A DNA stretch of 64,000 nucleotides from R-RK-3 sp963834945. GTDB lineage: Bacteria; Pseudomonadota; Alphaproteobacteria; Rhizobiales; Rhodomicrobiaceae. A program made the translations under genes and the position numbers. The stretch covers positions 780,939-844,938 of the forward strand of contig CAWIDT010000005.1 of the NCBI GenBank assembly GCA_963834945.1, given 5' to 3'. The first letter of the stretch is position 1, and each line of letters opens with the position of its first letter. Under the pieces are notes generated by a model. It saw only the letters and a list, made by a program, of their open reading frames with translations, made no database searches and had not been told where the DNA came from. Shown here piece by piece: positions 45,573-54,956 of the stretch.

Positions 45573-47459
45573 ATGCGTATTTTTGCGTTCGTGCTTGCGT
45601 TCGTAAGCTTAATTGTGCCCGCAGCGGCGGACCCGAACGACTTCAGCCGCACCATCGCCTTCGGCGACAGCCTTTCGGACAATGGCAATCTGGCAAACAA
45701 TATTCCGCCCAGTCCGTCGGCGCCGTTTCTTCCTGGATATTTCGACGGCCGGTTTTCGAATGGTCCGACCTGGATCGAATTGCTGTCCGATCCGTCAAAA
45801 TCGACGAACCCCGACAATTCCATGAACAGGTTCTGGGGCGGATCGTTTTTTGGACTGCCCTATGACGTCGGCGGCAATGTGGATAACGTCAATGCGGCGA
45901 TCGGCGGTGCGCAGACCGTTGCCGGATTCCCTCCATCGGTGCAGGCGCAAATCGGTGCCTTTGTATCGGCCGGCGGCGTGTTTGGGCCCAATGATCTCGT
46001 GAGCGTTCAAGGCGGCGCCAACGATTTCTTCGCCTTTTTCACGGCGAACCCCACCCCCACCGCACTGCAACTCCAGACCTTCGCCACGGTGACGGGGTTG
46101 AACGAAGCCGGCAATGTCGCGCTCGTGGCGGGCGCCGGCGCCAAGACCATCCTCGTCTCTAACCTGCCCAATATCGGCGCCACGCCCAGTTTCAACGGCA
46201 ATCCCTTGACCGCAGGCGGCGGCCTTCTGGCGACCGCGACATACAACGCGGCCCTCAACCAGGCGACCCAGCAACTCGCAACGGATAATCCGGGCGTCAA
46301 TTTCGTGCAGATGGACTGGTTTTCGGCATTGAATGTCGTCATCGCGAACCCGGCGGCGTTCGGTTTCACCAACGTCACGGCGGCTTGTATTCTCGACCCG
46401 AATTGCGCGGGAAAACCTTTAAGCGTCCAAAACCAGTTTCTGTTCTGGGACACCGTGCACCCCACGGAGGCAGGGCATGAGTTTCTCGCTCAATATGCCG
46501 CGCTGCTTCTGTCCACGGAGCAGACGGGCCAGGCTGTGGCGGCTCTCGGTCAGGTGGCGCTGACGACGCGGCTTGAGGCCTCCGACATCATTTTCCGCCG
46601 GGCTTTCGCTCCGGCGCGGCAGGGGCCTGGCGGCCTTTATGCCGAAATCATCGGCGAAACGGGCTCGTTCGATGGCACCGACACGATTCTCGGCAATACC
46701 GGAGCGGACTATTCACTGGCCGGCGTGCGCGCAGGGTTCGATGCGGGCGAAGGGCCGGTCAGTTTCGGCGCGTCCCTGGCCTATCAGGGCGGCGACATCA
46801 ACGGTCATCTCCTGGATGCGAATCTGCGTTCGAGCCAGATCGATGCGTATCTGCTGAGACGATATGCGGCTCTGTTCGCCGGTTTGGAAGGCGGCGTATC
46901 CTTCAATGAATTCCACGATATCAAGCGCGGCACGGGCTTCCCGACGATCAATGCCGATGGGTCGACGAACAGCATCGACTACACGCTGGCGGCAACGCTG
47001 GGCGCCCAATATCAGCTGTCGGGCCTTACATTGACCCCGGCGGTCCGCGTCGGCTACGCCTCGCTCAACCTCGACAAATTCACCGAATCGGCGCCGATCC
47101 TTGCGCTGCAATATGGCGACCGGGATGTCACCACCGGCTTCTGGACCGCGAGGCTACGCGCCTCCACGCCATTCTACGGCGCAACCGTCTATGGCGAGGT
47201 CGGCTATGAGGACCTGTTCTCGACCGATGACGCCTACACCGCCAAACTGGCCTCCAACACGGCTCATGCCGTGACGATCAACGACGACCTTGAGGCAAGA
47301 GGTCTGTATCTGAAGGCCGGCATCGGCGGGGTAATCGGCGACAATATAAAGCTCTCGGGTGAATACGGCCTCTCCCTGCAGAACGGCGACGGAGAGGTCC
47401 ATAGCGGCCGGCTTCGCGTAACGATACCGTTGTCCAGCGAGGCTCCGCTGGGCGATTGA
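45573..47459 (+). CDS. GDSL-family esterase autotransporter
   Basis: The 628-residue protein has a signal peptide (FAFVLAFVSLIVPAAA). The SGNH/GDSL hydrolase passenger has block I IAFGDSLSDNGNLANN, block III VQGGANDFFAF and the Asp/His pair in FWDTVHPTEAGHEF (about residues 20-320). From about 350 to the end is an autotransporter beta-barrel (GLYAEIIGETGSFDG, GVRAGFDAGEGPVSFGASLA, YGLSLQNGDGEVHSGRLRVT). This is the EstA-type layout, with a cell-surface lipase or esterase. The C-terminus has eight residues (SSEAPLGD) after the last strand instead of the usual terminal aromatic. Confidence 0.88.
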   Translation: MRIFAFVLAFVSLIVPAAADPNDFSRTIAFGDSLSDNGNLANNIPPSPSAPFLPGYFDGRFSNGPTWIELLSDPSKSTNPDNSMNRFWGGSFFGLPYDVGGNVDNVNAAIGGAQTVAGFPPSVQAQIGAFVSAGGVFGPNDLVSVQGGANDFFAFFTANPTPTALQLQTFATVTGLNEAGNVALVAGAGAKTILVSNLPNIGATPSFNGNPLTAGGGLLATATYNAALNQATQQLATDNPGVNFVQMDWFSALNVVIANPAAFGFTNVTAACILDPNCAGKPLSVQNQFLFWDTVHPTEAGHEFLAQYAALLLSTEQTGQAVAALGQVALTTRLEASDIIFRRAFAPARQGPGGLYAEIIGETGSFDGTDTILGNTGADYSLAGVRAGFDAGEGPVSFGASLAYQGGDINGHLLDANLRSSQIDAYLLRRYAALFAGLEGGVSFNEFHDIKRGTGFPTINADGSTNSIDYTLAATLGAQYQLSGLTLTPAVRVGYASLNLDKFTESAPILALQYGDRDVTTGFWTARLRASTPFYGATVYGEVGYEDLFSTDDAYTAKLASNTAHAVTINDDLEARGLYLKAGIGGVIGDNIKLSGEYGLSLQNGDGEVHSGRLRVTIPLSSEAPLGD

Positions 47460-47708
47460 GTGCGCCGCCCCACCGAGGGCGCAGCCGTCAGAACGTAAAT
47501 GGGATATCATAGATGATCGGCGCCGAATGCCGCCGGCCGGACAGAGTTCCCTATGTCCAAACGGTGTTCACGCATTTGTGCACAAGCAAATCTGAATGTT
47601 CGGCGGGTTTGGATGGTTATCATCTCCGATATGCGCCGCCGCGGACTCGAAACCCGATCAGCCGGGTGCGTGGCGGCTATGCACATTTTTGAGGACACGG
47701 AGAGAAAG

Positions 47709-48014
47709 ATGCGTAAATCCCTTATCGCCGCAGCCATATTTGTGGGCATGGCTGCCGCAGCCGGACCAGCCAGCGCGATCGAATGCGAAGGCAACTTCCA
47801 AATTCAACATAGCGGCGACCGGATTGCGACGCCCTATTGCGCGGACGGCTACCTCGCCATCGTGGCGCGGGAGTACGGCATGAGAGTAAGCGCCGAAGCC
47901 ATTCGGTACAACCCTTCCGAGAAGGAACGCGCCTGCCGTCTGGTCGGTGAGGATAACCGCGTGCGCGATACTTGCGAGCCGTACCGGGTACTCGTGCCCC
48001 ATTTGCGGCCCTGA
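47709..48014 (+). CDS. Small Cys-rich exported protein conserved in Hyphomicrobiales
   Basis: The 101-residue product (start at ATG 47709 with GGAGAGAAAG just upstream) has a signal peptide cleaved near GPASA. The about 77-residue mature protein has four Cys, in the contexts IECEGN, TPYCADGY, RACRLVG and RDTCEPY, consistent with two disulfides in the periplasm. The pattern around AIRYNPSEKERAC is one I recall as widespread, without assigned function, in Hyphomicrobiales. It is followed by a strong terminator. Confidence 0.72.
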   Translation: MRKSLIAAAIFVGMAAAAGPASAIECEGNFQIQHSGDRIATPYCADGYLAIVAREYGMRVSAEAIRYNPSEKERACRLVGEDNRVRDTCEPYRVLVPHLRP

Positions 48015-48323
48015 TGTTTCGCCATCGATAATGCAGTGGAAGAAGAGCAGGCCAGCGGCCTGCTTTTCTTTGCGGCAATCGAGGCGTGTTTTGCGTTCTG
48101 TGAGAGCCCCCCGCGTTGTAGTCCTACAACAGTCGCGTGCGTTCCGCCTTCCGCGCAATTATGCGGAAAGTTCTTGCGGTGGACAGGAACTCAAAATAGT
48201 TTACAAGCACCTATCAGACGCGTTTCCGGCCTCGGCGAGAGGGCTGGAACGGGTTCGGGCTCAGGGCCTGTATCCGTGTAATCGCATTATCATTTGTGTA
48301 AATGTTTGCAGGATGTGAGTACC
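48015..48323. promoter_or_regulatory. Intergenic region before bactofilin with inverted repeats
   Basis: This 309-base gap has no gene. After a terminator at 48046-48070 come a perfect inverted repeat GTTGTAG-TC-CTACAAC (48115-48130) and a hairpin TTCCGC-GCAATTAT-GCGGAA (48149-48168). The bactofilin promoter must lie downstream of these. Confidence 0.5.
48046..48070 (+). terminator. Rho-independent terminator after the Cys-rich protein gene
   Basis: AGCAGGCC, a three-base loop and GGCCTGCT form a perfect eight-base stem followed by TTTCTTT. It starts about 30 bases after the stop codon. Confidence 0.85.
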
Positions 48324-48701
48324 ATGGGGGAAACCATAATCAGTACCGACTTGACCATCATCGGCAACGTCACCTCCAAAGGGAACGTCAAGCTGGATGG
48401 CAAAATTCGGGGTGACATTCACTGCGCTTCCCTGGTCGTCAGCAAGTCCGGCGACATTGACGGCGGCATCATCGCCAACAACGAAGTGATCGTGCTGGGC
48501 AAGGTCGTGGGCACCATCAGAGGCAAGCGCGTCATGCTGCATGCCACCGCCCGCGTCGAAGGCGACATCTACCATCAAGGCATCGGCATCGAAATGGGCA
48601 CTCGCTACGACGGCAGCCTGAGATGGACCGAGGATTTTGCCACCTACCAGGCCAGCGGCATGCGAAACAGCTCCAACGGCGAAATGTCGGCGCAGCTCTG
48701 A
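48324..48701 (+). CDS. Bactofilin (BacA/CcmA family)
   Basis: The 125-residue protein is almost entirely a bactofilin right-handed beta-helix domain: ISTDLTIIGNVTSKGNVKLD, GKIRGDIHCASLVVSKSGDI, GIIANNEVIVLGKVVGTIRG and RVEGDIYHQGIGIEMGTRYD. Bactofilins polymerise without nucleotide and scaffold local cell-wall synthesis, for example stalk or curvature enzymes. ATG 48324 is preferred, with AGGA ten bases upstream; GTG 48315 is an alternative. It is convergent with mfd. Confidence 0.9.
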   Translation: MGETIISTDLTIIGNVTSKGNVKLDGKIRGDIHCASLVVSKSGDIDGGIIANNEVIVLGKVVGTIRGKRVMLHATARVEGDIYHQGIGIEMGTRYDGSLRWTEDFATYQASGMRNSSNGEMSAQL

Positions 48702-48799
48702 CCGGAGCCATGCCGATTGGTCCGTAGCGCCATCGGCTGCACGCGAATTTCTGCGGTGTGCTTCAGCCGATCCACCGTGGCGTGGGCATCGGCGCCGTT

Positions 48800-51700
48800 T
48801 TAAGCGGCCTTCTTCACGTCGCCCGCCAGCTCCGACAGACGCCGGACGAGATTGCGGGCGCCTTTCAGCCGCTCTTCCGCGTCCGGCCAATCGGCTTTGA
48901 ACACGAGCTTGTGGTCCTGCTGTAATTTCACCGCGCCCCGATGCTCGTTCATGAAGGCGACCAGCCCGATTGGATTGGCAAAACTGTTGTCCCGGAACCC
49001 GATCACCGCACCTTTCGGACCCGCCTCGACCTGCGAAATCCCGCCCTTGCGGCAATAGCCCTTGATCTGTACGACCGCCAGCAGATGCCGCACCTCCTCC
49101 GGCAGCGGCCCGAAGCGGTCCACCATCTCCGCGGCGAACGCCTCCATCTCGTCGCGCTCGTGCAGATTGGATAGCCTGCGGTACAGGCCCAGCCGCGCCT
49201 GCAGGTCGGAGACATAGCTCTCCGGAATCAGCACCGCGCTGCCGACATTGATCTGCGGGGACCATTGCTCACTGCGTTCCTCCATGCCGCCTTCGCGCAG
49301 CGAGGCCACCGCCTCCTCCAGCATGTGCTGGTACAGTTCGAACCCGACCTCGCGAATATGGCCCGACTGCTCCTCGCCCAGCAGGTTGCCCGCGCCGCGA
49401 ATGTCCAGGTCGTGGCTCGCCAGCGTGAAGCCCGCGCCAAGACTGTCGAGCGATTGCAGCACCTTCAGGCGCTTCTCGGCGGTGGGCGTCAGCTTCTGGT
49501 TCGGCGGCAGGGTGAACAGCGCATAGGCCCGCGTCTTCGACCGGCCGACGCGGCCGCGCAGCTGATAGAGCTGGCCGAGGCCGAACATATCGGCGCGGTG
49601 GACGATCAGCGTATTGGCCGAGGGAATATCCAGCCCCAATTCGACAATTGTCGTAGAAAGCAGCACGTCGAACTGCCGGTCATAGAAGGCCGTCATCACA
49701 TCTTCGAGCTGCCCCGCACCCATCTGCCCATGCGCGATGGTGAATTTCAGCTCCGGCGCATGTTCGCGCAGGAACGCGGCGATCTCGTCAAGGTCGGAAA
49801 TGCGCGGGCACACATAGAAGGTCTGCCCCCCGCGATAGCGCTCGCGCAGCAGCGCTTCCCGGATCGTCACCGGATCGAACGGCGTGATGAAGGTGCGCAC
49901 CGCCAACCGGTCGACGGGCGGCGTGGCGATCACCGACATTTCGCGCACGCCCGTCAGCGCCAGTTGCAGCGTGCGCGGGATCGGCGTCGCCGTCAGCGTC
50001 AGCACATGCACGTCGGCTTTCAGCTGCTTCAGCCGCTCCTTGTGCTGCACGCCGAAATGCTGCTCCTCATCGACGATCAGCAGTCCCAGATCGGCGAACT
50101 CGATGCCTTTGGCGAGCAGCGCATGCGTGCCCACGACAATATCGGTCTGCCCCGATTTGAGCCCCGCCCGCATCGCCACCATGTCCTTGGCCGGCACGAG
50201 GCGCGAGGCCTGATCGACGCGCACCGGCAGCCCCTTGAAACGGTCGGTGAAGGTCTTGTAGTGCTGGCGCGCCAGCAGCGTCGTCGGCACCACCACGGCC
50301 ACCTGCTTGCCGCTCATGACAGCGATAAACGCCGCCCGCAGCGCCACTTCCGTCTTGCCGAAACCGACATCGCCGCAGATCAGCCGGTCCATGGGGCGGC
50401 CGCGCGACAGATCCGATGCCACCGCCTCGATGGAGGAAAGCTGGTCGTCCGTCTCCTCATAGGGGAAGAGAGCGACGAATTCGTCATAGGCGCCTTCCGG
50501 CTGATCGAGGACAGGCGCGTCCTTCAGCTCCCGCTCGGCGGCGATCTTGATGAGGCTGTCGGCGATATCGCGGATGCGCTTTTTAAGCCTCGCCTTGCGC
50601 GCCTGCCATGCAGCCCCGCCGAGACGGTCGAGATTGGCGTTTGAATCGTCCGAGCCGTAGCGGGTCAGCAGCTCGATATTCTCGACCGGCAGGAACAGCT
50701 TGTCGCCGCCCTGATATTCGATTTCCAGGCAATCATGCGGAGCGCCCGCGGCGGTAATGGCCTGCAAGCCCAGAAACCGCCCGATGCCGTGATCGGCGTG
50801 AACCACCAGATCGCCGGGGCCGAGCGAGGAGGCCTCGCTGAGCACATCGCTGCCCTTGCGCGCCTTGCGCCGCCGCACCAGCCGGTCGCCGAGAATATCC
50901 TGCTCGCCGATCACAGCCAGATCGGGCGTCTCGAAGCCGCCTTCCAGCCCCAGCACGGCAAAGCCTGTCACATCGCGGGCGAGCTTCGTCGCTTCCGCGA
51001 AGCTGTCCACCTGCTGGATCGCGTGCAACCCATGGGCGCCCAGCATGGCGCCGAGTCGTTCGCGCGCGCCGGCCGTCCATCCCGCGACGATCACCCGCTT
51101 TCCCGCATTTTGCAGCCGGCCGATATGGGCGTTAACCGCTTCGAACAGCTTGTCGGACTGGTCGGCCCGTTCCAGCGCGAAGTTCCGGCCGACCTTGGCG
51201 CCGAAATTGAGGCTGGCGATGCCGCTGGCGCTCTCGATGGCATCGAACGGCGAGAACAGCCGCACCTTGCGCGCCGCCATCGTTTGCTCCCACTCGCCGG
51301 TATCGAGGAACATCAGCTTGGGCGGCACCGGCTTATAAGGCGGCGTGCCGAAGGAGGCCTGTTCCAACGCCATCTTGCGGGCTTCGTAATGATCCTCGAT
51401 CTGTTCCAGGCGCTGCGCCCGCGCATCCGCCGCCAGATGATCGAGCGAGATGATCGCGTCCGGCACATAGTCGAACAGCGTTTCGAGATCGCCATAGAAC
51501 AGCGGCAGCCAGTGCTCGGCGCCTGCATAGCTCATGCCCTCCGACACCGCCTCATAGAGCGGATCGTCGCTCGCGACGGCGCCGAACAGCTCCATATAGC
51601 GCTCGCGGAACCGGCTGATCACCTCCGCTCCGGAGGGCAATTCGCTCGCGGGCATCAGGATGAGCTGATCCTTCGCCGCCTGGGTGCGCTGCGAGGCGGG

Positions 51701-52369
51701 GTCGAAGAAGCGGATGGCCTCCAGCGTGTCGCCGAAAAAGTCGAGCCGCGCCGGACGCGCATTGGCCGGGGGGTAAAGGTCGAGAATGCCGCCGCGCATC
51801 GCATATTCGCCGGGCTCCATCACCGTACCGCTGCGCCGGTAGCCCCAGCGCTCCAAGCGGCGCGCGATGCTGCTCATATCGACGGTCATGCCGGCCGTCA
51901 GCTTGACCAGCGCCTTGCGCATGATCGCGCGAGGCGGCACGCGTTGAAGCGCGGCGTTGACCGTGGTGATGACGATCACCGGGCGCTTGGGCGCCTTCAG
52001 CCTCGTCAGTTGAGCCAGCGTCGCGATGCGCCGGCTGGACAGTTCCGCATTCGGCGAGACGCGGTCATAGGGCACCGTGTCCCAGGCCGGAAAGGTGAGA
52101 ACATCCATGTTCGGTGCGAAAAAGCGCAATTGCTCGCGCAAGGAGTCCGCCCGCTGATCGTCGCGCGCGATGTGCAGCACCGAAACCGGCGTGCCGAGTT
52201 CCTTATGCGCGGTCGCGGCCATCCGCGCGATGAGATAGGCGTCGAACCCTTCAGGCACGCCGGCCGCCACCAGCGGCTTGTCCTGGGCGGCAAGCGCGGC
52301 GATCGCGGCGGAGGACCGCGCCGGCTTTTCCGTCTTGGCCCGTGCCTTTTGGTCAGGGTGTTCGAGCAT
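48800..52369 (-). CDS. mfd: Transcription-repair coupling factor Mfd
   Basis: The 1189-residue protein has an N-terminal UvrB-like region (MEPGEYAMRGGILDLYPPAN), the RNA-polymerase-interaction domain (GDLVVHADHGIGRFLGLQAI) and RecG-like helicase motifs: Walker A CGDVGFGKTEVALRAAF near 665, DEEQHFG near 768, TATPIPRTLQLAL and YQLRGRVGRSKTRAYALF. A C-terminal TRCF domain follows. It removes stalled RNA polymerase and recruits UvrA. It follows sdhE by three bases. Confidence 0.96.
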   Translation of the reverse strand: MLEHPDQKARAKTEKPARSSAAIAALAAQDKPLVAAGVPEGFDAYLIARMAATAHKELGTPVSVLHIARDDQRADSLREQLRFFAPNMDVLTFPAWDTVPYDRVSPNAELSSRRIATLAQLTRLKAPKRPVIVITTVNAALQRVPPRAIMRKALVKLTAGMTVDMSSIARRLERWGYRRSGTVMEPGEYAMRGGILDLYPPANARPARLDFFGDTLEAIRFFDPASQRTQAAKDQLILMPASELPSGAEVISRFRERYMELFGAVASDDPLYEAVSEGMSYAGAEHWLPLFYGDLETLFDYVPDAIISLDHLAADARAQRLEQIEDHYEARKMALEQASFGTPPYKPVPPKLMFLDTGEWEQTMAARKVRLFSPFDAIESASGIASLNFGAKVGRNFALERADQSDKLFEAVNAHIGRLQNAGKRVIVAGWTAGARERLGAMLGAHGLHAIQQVDSFAEATKLARDVTGFAVLGLEGGFETPDLAVIGEQDILGDRLVRRRKARKGSDVLSEASSLGPGDLVVHADHGIGRFLGLQAITAAGAPHDCLEIEYQGGDKLFLPVENIELLTRYGSDDSNANLDRLGGAAWQARKARLKKRIRDIADSLIKIAAERELKDAPVLDQPEGAYDEFVALFPYEETDDQLSSIEAVASDLSRGRPMDRLICGDVGFGKTEVALRAAFIAVMSGKQVAVVVPTTLLARQHYKTFTDRFKGLPVRVDQASRLVPAKDMVAMRAGLKSGQTDIVVGTHALLAKGIEFADLGLLIVDEEQHFGVQHKERLKQLKADVHVLTLTATPIPRTLQLALTGVREMSVIATPPVDRLAVRTFITPFDPVTIREALLRERYRGGQTFYVCPRISDLDEIAAFLREHAPELKFTIAHGQMGAGQLEDVMTAFYDRQFDVLLSTTIVELGLDIPSANTLIVHRADMFGLGQLYQLRGRVGRSKTRAYALFTLPPNQKLTPTAEKRLKVLQSLDSLGAGFTLASHDLDIRGAGNLLGEEQSGHIREVGFELYQHMLEEAVASLREGGMEERSEQWSPQINVGSAVLIPESYVSDLQARLGLYRRLSNLHERDEMEAFAAEMVDRFGPLPEEVRHLLAVVQIKGYCRKGGISQVEAGPKGAVIGFRDNSFANPIGLVAFMNEHRGAVKLQQDHKLVFKADWPDAEERLKGARNLVRRLSELAGDVKKAA

Positions 52370-52372
52370 CGT

Positions 52373-52630
52373 TCAGCTTTCGAGGTGGTGATAGGCCCTG
52401 ATGAGCCCGATAAGGGACGCAAGCCCTTGGGGCGCCTGCTCCCCCTTTATCCAACGGTCGATGTCAGGATCGGGCAGCGCCAGCAGCGTCTCGAACAGCG
52501 TCAGGCCGTCGCCGTCAAAATGCCTCAGCTCCGCATCGGCGAAACGCCCGAGCACCAGATCCATTTCCTTCGTGCCGCGATGATGCGCACGGTAAAGCGC
52601 GCGTTTGATGCGGGTCTCGATGGCTGTCAT
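52373..52630 (-). CDS. sdhE: FAD assembly factor SdhE (SDHAF2 family)
   Basis: The 85-residue protein carries the hallmark YRAHHRGTKEMDLVLGRFAD, with RGTKEMD at residues 18-24, which is needed for covalent FAD attachment to SdhA. DPDIDRWIKGEQAP follows. It is cotranscribed with mfd (three-base gap) and divergent from recG. It serves the succinate dehydrogenase whose operon ends the left edge of the window. Confidence 0.93.
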   Translation of the reverse strand: MTAIETRIKRALYRAHHRGTKEMDLVLGRFADAELRHFDGDGLTLFETLLALPDPDIDRWIKGEQAPQGLASLIGLIRAYHHLES

Positions 52631-52771
52631 GGTTAGATTGCGTTGATGGCTTGTGGATGTCCGAAACGACTAACGCGCGGCGATGGCCGGATGATCCCAA
52701 GCCGTGATATAGCGCCATACACACTCTATGTCAGCTAGCGATATTGTCTTGGTAGATATACCTATTACCCC

Positions 52772-54937
52772 GTGACCCATGATCAGCAAGAGCGGGACCC
52801 GTCGGCTGCCGAGGTGAAAAGCGGCACCCGCCCCACGCTCCTCAATCCCCTGTTCGCAGGCATCGGCACCCTCGACGGTGTCGGCCCGCGCTATCAGACA
52901 TTGCTGGGAAAGCTGCTGCCCTCACCGGCCGGCGGCGAACCGCGCATCATCGATCTGCTCTGGCATCTGCCATCCGGATTGACGGATCGCCGTGCCTGTC
53001 CCGAAATCGCGGAGACCTTGCAAGGTCAATTGGCGACGCTGCTGGTCAAGGTCAAGAAGCACTTCCCCTCGCCGCCGCGCAACGCCCGCGCGCCATACCG
53101 GGTGATCTGCGAGGATGAAAGCGGCGAGATCGAATTGATCTTCTTCCACACCGAGCGACCCTTTATCGAGCGGCAACTGCCGGTCGGCGAAATGCGCATT
53201 GTGTCAGGGCGGATCGAGCGGTACGGCCCCAAGCTCCAGATGCCGCACCCTGACTACATCCTGCCGGAAGACGAGCGCCACAAGCTGCCCGGACTTGAGC
53301 CGGTCTATCCGCTGTCGCAGGGGCTGACGCAGAAATTCCTGTTCAAGATTTTCACGCAGAGCCTGGCGCGGCTGCCGCAGATGCCGGAATGGCTCGACCG
53401 GCGGCTGGTCGAAGGACGCGGCTGGCCTCCTTTCACTGCGGCGCTGCAAGCGCTGCATCGTCCTTCGGGCGAGGCGGATATCGAACTGAGCGCGGTCGCC
53501 CGCATGCGGCTTGCCTGCGATGAGCTGTTTGCCGGGCAGCTCGCTTTGGCCTTGCTGCGGCGGCGGTTCCGGCGCATGGGCGGACGTTCGGTCGCGGGCG
53601 ACGGAAAGCTGGCCATGAAGATCACCGCCGCCCTGCCCTTTCAGCTGACGCGGTCGCAGCAGATCGCGCTGGGCGAAATCCTGGACGACATGGCGGCGCC
53701 GCGCCGGATGCTGCGCCTGCTGCACGGCGATGTCGGCAGCGGCAAAACCCTGGTGGGCCTTCTCGCCATGGCACGGGCCGTCGAGGCAGGCGGGCAGGCG
53801 GCGATGATGGCGCCGACGGAAATCCTGGCGCGGCAGCATTTCACATCGATCGCGCCGCTTTGCGAGGCCGCCGGCATCCGCCATGTGCTGCTGACCGGCC
53901 GCGAGAAGGGCAAGGCGCGCCAGCGCGTGCTGGATGCCCTGGCCGCCGGCGAGGCGCAGATCGCCATCGGCACGCATGCGCTGTTCCAGGAGGATGTCGC
54001 CTTTGCCGATCTGCTGCTCGCCATCATCGACGAGCAGCACCGGTTCGGTGTGCATCAGCGCTACGCGTTGCAGTCCAAGGGGCGCGGCGGCGGGACCGAT
54101 ATTCTGGTGATGACCGCGACGCCCATTCCGCGCACCCTGCAAATGACGCATTACGGCGACATGGACGCCTCCAAGCTGACGGAGAAGCCGGCAGGCCGCA
54201 AGCCGGTGCTCACCCGCGTCGTGCCGCTCGACCGGCTACAGGAGGTCATCGACGCCATTGGCCGGGCGCGGCGCGAGGGCGCGCAGATTTACTGGGTGTG
54301 CCCGCTGGTGGAAACCTCGGCGAAGATCGACCTGGCTGCCGCCGAGGAGCGCGCCGCCCATTTGCGCCAGCGCTTCGGCGATGCGGTCGGGCTGGTCCAC
54401 GGACGCACCAAAGGCGCCGAAAAGGACGCCGTGATGCGCGAATTCGCCGGCGGGCGGCTCGGAATTCTGGTGGCGACGACAGTGATCGAAGTGGGGGTGA
54501 ACGTGCCCGCCGCCAGCGTCATGGTGATCGAGCATGCCGAACGCTTTGGCCTCGCCCAGCTGCATCAATTGCGTGGACGGGTCGGGCGCGGCGCGGCGCA
54601 AAGCTCGTGCATTCTCTTATACAATCAGCCGCTCTCCGAGACGGCGCGCGCGCGGCTGGACATTCTGCGCCAGAGCGAGGACGGGTTCCGGATCGCCGAG
54701 GAGGATCTGCGGCTGCGCGGTGCCGGCGAGATTCTCGGCACGCGGCAATCCGGCGATCCCGGTTTCCGCGTCGCCCGCCTGCCCGACGACGAGGAGCTGC
54801 TTGCCGCCGCGCGCGATCAGACGAAATACCTGCTCGCGCGCGACCCGGACCTGACCTCGGAACAGGGCAAAGCGGCGCGCCTGTGTCTATATTTGTTTGA
54901 ACGGGATGAAGCGATCCGGCTGCTGAGGGCGGGCTGA
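52772..54937 (+). CDS. recG: ATP-dependent DNA helicase RecG
   Basis: The 721-residue helicase has the wedge/OB domain (VGPRYQTLLGKLLPSPAGGE, GRIERYGPKLQMPHPDYIL), Walker A LLHGDVGSGKTLVGLLAMA near residue 318, DEQHRFGVHQR near 418, TATPIPRTLQMTHYGDMD and the C-terminal QLRGRVGRGAAQSSCILLY. It remodels stalled forks and branched DNA. The start is a GTG at 52772 about 140 bases from divergent sdhE; no better start is in frame nearby. Confidence 0.95.
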   Translation: MTHDQQERDPSAAEVKSGTRPTLLNPLFAGIGTLDGVGPRYQTLLGKLLPSPAGGEPRIIDLLWHLPSGLTDRRACPEIAETLQGQLATLLVKVKKHFPSPPRNARAPYRVICEDESGEIELIFFHTERPFIERQLPVGEMRIVSGRIERYGPKLQMPHPDYILPEDERHKLPGLEPVYPLSQGLTQKFLFKIFTQSLARLPQMPEWLDRRLVEGRGWPPFTAALQALHRPSGEADIELSAVARMRLACDELFAGQLALALLRRRFRRMGGRSVAGDGKLAMKITAALPFQLTRSQQIALGEILDDMAAPRRMLRLLHGDVGSGKTLVGLLAMARAVEAGGQAAMMAPTEILARQHFTSIAPLCEAAGIRHVLLTGREKGKARQRVLDALAAGEAQIAIGTHALFQEDVAFADLLLAIIDEQHRFGVHQRYALQSKGRGGGTDILVMTATPIPRTLQMTHYGDMDASKLTEKPAGRKPVLTRVVPLDRLQEVIDAIGRARREGAQIYWVCPLVETSAKIDLAAAEERAAHLRQRFGDAVGLVHGRTKGAEKDAVMREFAGGRLGILVATTVIEVGVNVPAASVMVIEHAERFGLAQLHQLRGRVGRGAAQSSCILLYNQPLSETARARLDILRQSEDGFRIAEEDLRLRGAGEILGTRQSGDPGFRVARLPDDEELLAAARDQTKYLLARDPDLTSEQGKAARLCLYLFERDEAIRLLRAG

Positions 54938-54956
54938 TCGGACGCCCGGCCAAAGA

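Noticed and set aside
50735..52636. 633-codon open frame on the plus strand (and a 459-codon one at 49265-50644)
   Set aside because: Both are antisense to mfd, whose helicase motifs are complete on the minus strand.
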